The notes under the pieces were generated by a model. The model saw only the letters and a list, made by a program, of their open reading frames with translations, was not told where the DNA came from and ran no database searches. A stretch of DNA of 64,000 nt from Vigna angularis (Eukaryota; Streptophyta; Magnoliopsida; Fabales; Fabaceae), in NCBI RefSeq assembly GCF_016808095.1, contig NC_068977.1, positions 26,933,364 through 26,997,363 of the forward strand, written 5' to 3'. Position numbers and translations under genes: made by a program. Of the stretch, positions 57,237-64,000 are shown in pieces (within the stretch, counting starts at the first letter, position 1; each line of letters starts with the position of its first letter).

Positions 57237-59108
57237 GGAAGAAAATTGTATGCTGCAATCATGCTTGGTGCCGTAAACGTGCATGGTTATATGTATGGTG
57301 AAGAACAGGTTGCTAAACACGAACCTAGGAGCAGAGGAAGAGAAAACATAGAAAAACTGTAAAAGAAAACTTTATGTATATTGCATATACGTTTATTACA
57401 GGAGAGCAAGATGTATATATATAAGAGAAAGAAGAAACGAAAAACAAAAAAGAAGAATAGAAAAACAGAAGCAACAAAAGGTGGTTATAGAGACTGTGAA
57501 TCAGATTTTAATGTGGTCTGACAGCCCCCTCAAGCTTCGTAGATGTTGATGATGCCAAGCTTGGATGTGATATTGTAAAAATTGATTGAGGAAGTGGCTC
57601 TGATACCACGAAAAATGTATAAGCCAACATGTGATTCAACTGAACCAATCTTGTTGTGTGTTATGGAGTCCTGTAGAAAACATGTTGTGTTAGTAAAGAT
57701 TATGTGAATGTTATTATGTGGACAAAAATCTGGAATGAAAAGGACATCTTTCAAAAAGATTTTATCACAAATTTGGACACTCCGTTTTATGGTGGCTTTT
57801 GTTATTTTGAGATTAGGTAGGTTGATGGTGACAGGATTAATTTTTTCATAAGAATGTAAATGACCAAGAGAAGAAGCAACACGATCAGTGGCACGAGAAT
57901 CCGGGATCCAAGAAACAATACATTTATCAGTATTAAAATTGAAAATACTTTTACCTGTGTCAGGGGGTTAGAAACTGTGGTACTGATTTGGGAATCTGAA
58001 ATTACCTCTGTTAAGTTTGATGAGAGCTGATATTGTTGTTGTGTCAGACGCACTTCAAGATCTGAAGCTTCTCCTGGACTATCATTTCTTAATTCTTGGC
58101 TTCTGGATAGGAGACTTTTTCCATTGTGAAATTTATGTTCAGGGGGAAAATCGTGCTTTCTATAGTAAACATCAATGGTGTGACCATTTTTGCCACAATG
58201 AGGAACATGATTTTTTATTTGCTGGATTTCTGCTGGTAGGGAAGTCATGCTTTTTAAAGCAAACTGAGTTAGTGTGTCTAGTTTTTCCACAATGAGAACA
58301 CGTTATAGTATGGACAACAACAACATTTTTTATTTCTAGATTATTAAGAAAGTCATTATTCATTCTTGTTGCATAGCATAGGAAAATATCTTTGAAATAG
58401 GGTGAATGAGATCCCTTAGAAGAATGTGAGATTGAATATTATTGTACTATTTGTTCAAGCCACGAAGAAATTATAGGGCGCGATCTTCATGCTTTTTTTG
58501 GACAATGGTTGACAACATCTTACAAGAACATTTTATTTCACAAGTGGTCGAAAGCTTTCTAGTTTATCCCATATAATACGAAGGTTGGTAAAAAAGCTTT
58601 GTAACAATGTGGTCTCCTTGTCTTAAGGAAGGAGCCTTGTTTTGCAGTTCTGAGATACACAGTAAATCGCCTTGGAAGAATCTAGATTTCAGATCATCCC
58701 AGATGGCTTGGCCATTCTCAATCCATAGGATGTTGACGTATATCAAGTGAAACAGAGTGAACTAACCATCTTGTTACACCTTTTCCAGGAATTGTAAGAC
58801 CTTGGATGGTTCAACCCTGGACCCATCAATGAACTGCACTTTGTTTTTGGCGCTCAAGGCGGTGGACATGGACTTCTCCATGCATGATAGTTGTTGGATT
58901 CAAGAAGAGGAGATACAAGAAATATAGCAGAACTCTCACTGGAAGGAAATTGTATGTTGCAATCATACTTGGTACCGTAAACGTGTATGGCTATATGTAT
59001 GGTGAAGAACAGACTGTTAAACACGAACCTAGGAGTAGAGGAAGAGAAAACGTAGAAAAAATGTAAAAGAAAACTTTTTGTATATTGCATATATGTTTAT
59101 TCCATGAG
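57237..59108 (-). mobile_element. Copia remnant with short direct repeats, minus strand
   Basis: Direct repeats of about 168 bp lie at 57237-57405 and 58941-59108 (GGAAG.AAATTGTATG to TATTGCATATA.GTTTATT). Between them the minus strand encodes a copia gag core (PLLESNNYHAW near 58900, AIWDDLKSRFFQGD near 58690), two CX2CX4H-type knuckles near 58310-58200, and the start of protease and pre-integrase (57950-57530, KDVLFIPDF). Stops and frameshifts are frequent. The order fits truncated LTRs around a gag-protease remnant, with the leader and most of pol deleted. Confidence 0.7.
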
Positions 59109-60250
59109 AAAAAATATATATATATATATATATATATGAAACGGTATAAACAACTCAAATGTTATCATAAAACGGTTAGTCCAAAGTTTTTAAGAGGGAC
59201 TAATTCCAATTTTCGTTGAAAGTTAAGGGACCAAAAACATATTTAACCCTTTTAAATAATAACTGTAATCTCATTTTAACATAATTTTAACTATTTATAT
59301 CTAAATTTATACACTTATTTTTAAAAAATAAAATAGTAATCATATAACTTTTTATCCATTAAAATATTTTTTAATCACATCATATACAAATATTTAAAAA
59401 CTTTCATCTCAAACCACATTATTTCTTTTTAATATAAACAATCCACTCTCACCTTCTTTTCTTTTCAAATCATCTTAAATTCACCCCATGAAAATAAATA
59501 TAAAGAAAAGTTAATAAATATGTGATTTTGAATTTTTATTTTTTATGTTAACTGAAGACATTTAAGTTTGAAGATAATTATAGATAGGAAAAGTTCTTAT
59601 CATGTAAAAAGAAAAAAAAAGAGAAATGAGTTGTTTAACGTTATACGGTTTAGTTTTTAAAACTTTCACTTTTTAATAAATTTATAGTCCATTCTCACTT
59701 AAGATACTTAAATTCGCCTTTTATGAACTAAAAAGTGAGGAAAAATATCAATTTGATGAAAACCCAAAATACATAACATAAACCATGAAAAAACACCAAA
59801 AAAAAGTGAAGAAATATACAAGTGTTTTTCATTTCACAAATGAGTATTTAAATAAATGTTTTGGTTATAGAAATGTAAATTGTTCTAAATTGTAACGTAT
59901 TTGTAGATATAGAAATATGTTTTGGATTGTATAACCCATAAATGTATTTTAAATTGTATAATAATTCAAAAAATTATTTTAAATTATATAATATGAAATA
60001 TATATTCAGTGTTAAAAAAATATTTTAGATTACGGATTAATTTTTTAAATTGTAACTTATACAATCCAAAAAGAATATTAAACCGAATAATAAAGGGGAT
60101 AATTTAATATTTATGAGGGTGCAAAAGAAAAGTATGAAAGTGCAAAAAGAAATTACCCAAACTAATGGGCCAGCAAATATAAGGCCCACGAACTAAAGGC
60201 TTTGTTCGGAAACCCATAACGAAAAAGGTACCAAACTTTCAACCGCCAAA
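59109..60250. other. AT-rich intergenic DNA
   Basis: No gene. A short TA run at 59118-59138. Several TTTTAAATTGTATAA phrases occur between 59930 and 60070. Confidence 0.6.
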
Positions 60251-60251
60251 T

Positions 60252-60276
60252 TGTCCCGCGAAGGAATGTTCCCGCC
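60252..60276 (+). promoter_or_regulatory. Two E2F-like sites before the single-exon gene
   Basis: TGTCCCGCG (60252-60260) and TTCCCGCC (60269-60276) resemble the E2F consensus TTTSSCGC. They lie about 150 bp before the start codon. Such sites mark S-phase genes in plants. Inference only. Confidence 0.4.
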
Positions 60277-60415
60277 ATCGCAACCTTCTCTTTCTCATTT
60301 CGTATTTAACAAACACACCCATTTCTACAATTCTCGCCATCACTATTTTTTCCTCTTCTTTATTTCAAATTAGGTTAAACTCAATCGCCAATTTCTCAAC
60401 TCATTTTCTCACAAA

Positions 60416-61036
60416 ATGATATCTCTTGGCCCTAGCAAGTTCTACGGAACCAGTCTCCCCCGCCCTCGCATTTACACCGACGTCAAGTTTAACGATCACC
60501 GTGTGGATCCACCCACTACTGTCAGCGAACCGTTACTATCTTGGGCCGAAGAAGCCCACTGGTCCATGGGTGGCCTCAGCTTCAAGCGCCTCCGTCTACA
60601 GGGCAAAATCGAGGGCAACGTCCAAAGACTCCGCTCCCAGCGCGAAAAGGCACAATCACAAAGCCCAATACCTCCGGCCCACTCTGGATCCAAGAGAGAC
60701 GCTTCTCCTGCGCCACCACCGGCTCCCTTAGTGGCGAAACGTCGGAGGTGCTTGGATCTGATCGAGGAGGAAGTTTGTGAAGGTCGGAAGAGTCGGTTAG
60801 TGAGGAAGCTTGGTGATGATTTTGATAGGGTGGCGTCTTTGGAGGTCGAGAGTTCTAATGCGGTGTCGTTTAAAACTCCGAGTCGGAGATTGGTTAAGGG
60901 TGGCGAAACTGTGAAGAAGACGGTGGCTGAATCGGCGGAGAAATCAAATACCAAAGCAAAAAAGAGTAGCGATGGAAGTGCGAAGAGTCCTAGGGTTAGA
61001 ACTTCACCCAGATTTGCTAGGCGTGTACCCAATTAG
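60416..61036 (+). CDS. Plant-specific conserved protein of unknown function, nuclear-type
   Basis: Single exon, 206 residues. The start at 60416 (MISLGPSKFYG) is supported by the conserved-looking N-terminus and a clear rise in GC content over its flanks. I recognise the opening (LGPSKFYGTSLPRPRIY, and WSMGGLSFKRLRLQGKIEG) as conserved in plant proteins without assigned role. The middle is Pro/Ala-rich with basic KRRR, and the tail is Lys/Ser-rich with SPRV and SPRF motifs, which suits a disordered nuclear protein with possible cyclin-dependent kinase sites. No enzyme domain is visible. The promoter carries two E2F-like sites, so a cell-cycle link is possible but unproven. No frame damage. 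Confidence 0.85.
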   Translation: MISLGPSKFYGTSLPRPRIYTDVKFNDHRVDPPTTVSEPLLSWAEEAHWSMGGLSFKRLRLQGKIEGNVQRLRSQREKAQSQSPIPPAHSGSKRDASPAPPPAPLVAKRRRCLDLIEEEVCEGRKSRLVRKLGDDFDRVASLEVESSNAVSFKTPSRRLVKGGETVKKTVAESAEKSNTKAKKSSDGSAKSPRVRTSPRFARRVPN

Positions 61037-61561
61037 CTTGTTTTTAATTTATTATTTTTATGAGGATCAAGATGCAAATTTATGTAAATCCTTCGCATTT
61101 CAGTTGCTGAGAAAATGTAAATATGATTTCAAGACTCTGTTATAAATTTTTGGAATGTTCTTTTTTAATCTTTTCTTATAAAGAACGATTGTTTTTCAAA
61201 GAAAAAAGAAATTATATAAAACTTTTAAACATTTATTTAAATTTTTGTATTGACATGCGAAAGGTATTTAACAGGTTTTTGTATGTGGGAAACTATGATT
61301 TGGATTTAAATTCACAATTACATTATCATAATATTTATTTTAAAATTTTATTATAATAATTATAAAGTCCAATTGTACATTATTTTAGAGTTTATATATA
61401 GTTATAAAATCTAAATGTGAATATAACCTTTTTAACTCATTTATAACATATAAATCAAGAAATATTATGTAATAAATTTATTAAGGCTTTGATTATGATC
61501 TAATAATTACATATTTTGATCTAAATTTAAAGAGAAAATATATTGGTTAATTGAATTGAAT

Positions 61562-61604
<43 letters not shown>
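61037..61604. other. 3' flank of the single-exon gene
   Basis: AT-rich; probable 3' UTR then a (TA)n tract at about 61566-61604. No gene seen. Confidence 0.6.

Positions 61605-64000
<2,396 letters not shown>

Overview
The window is plant nuclear DNA, most likely from a legume. The evidence is a long intron-rich plant gene, AT-rich intergenic DNA, Ty1/copia, Ty3/gypsy-like, Mutator and hAT-like elements, and an interspersed repeat that I recognise as common in legume genomes. Species is not determined; Phaseoleae is a guess from the repeats.

Region 1 (1-17500) is a nest of mobile elements. A degenerate Sirevirus-like copia element on the minus strand (1-7457, left end outside the window) sits in the coding part of a MuDR-type transposase pseudogene (7458-11147). 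That transposase is also split by a 1,227-bp solo LTR with a perfect 5-bp target duplication. A Pack-MULE (13535-14961) lies inside a hAT-like repeat and carries an exon of a condensin-II subunit G2 gene.

Region 2 (18480-55200) is one gene on the plus strand: a TPC1-type two-pore vacuolar cation channel with 23 exons, 737 codons and no internal stop. Its span of about 36 kb is inflated by insertions in introns. These are a tandemly duplicated copia remnant (intron 4), three internally deleted LTR elements of one tRNA-Tyr-primed gag-bearing group (introns 10, 13 and 16), a Mutator MITE (intron 10), and a nearly intact copia element with one premature stop (intron 13). Intron 18 has the hallmarks of a U12-type intron. 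The predicted protein departs from canonical TPC1: EF-hand 1 has lost its calcium ligands, the second pore filter is rewritten, and two of the luminal calcium-sensor acids are neutral. Its voltage-sensor arginines, EF-hand 2 and the main luminal calcium site are kept. It looks like an expressed-type but functionally shifted TPC1 paralogue.

Region 3 (55200-64000) holds a copia remnant with short direct repeats (57237-59108), a single-exon plant gene of unknown function with E2F-like promoter sites (60416-61036), a foldback Mutator MITE in TA repeats (61605-61950), and the start of a decayed copia element that runs off the right edge (62060-64000).

There is no operon logic. The layout is two host genes in heavy repeat DNA. 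Exons, splice sites, LTR ends and target duplications were read directly from the sequence. Family names and Arabidopsis residue numbers come from memory and should be confirmed by alignment.
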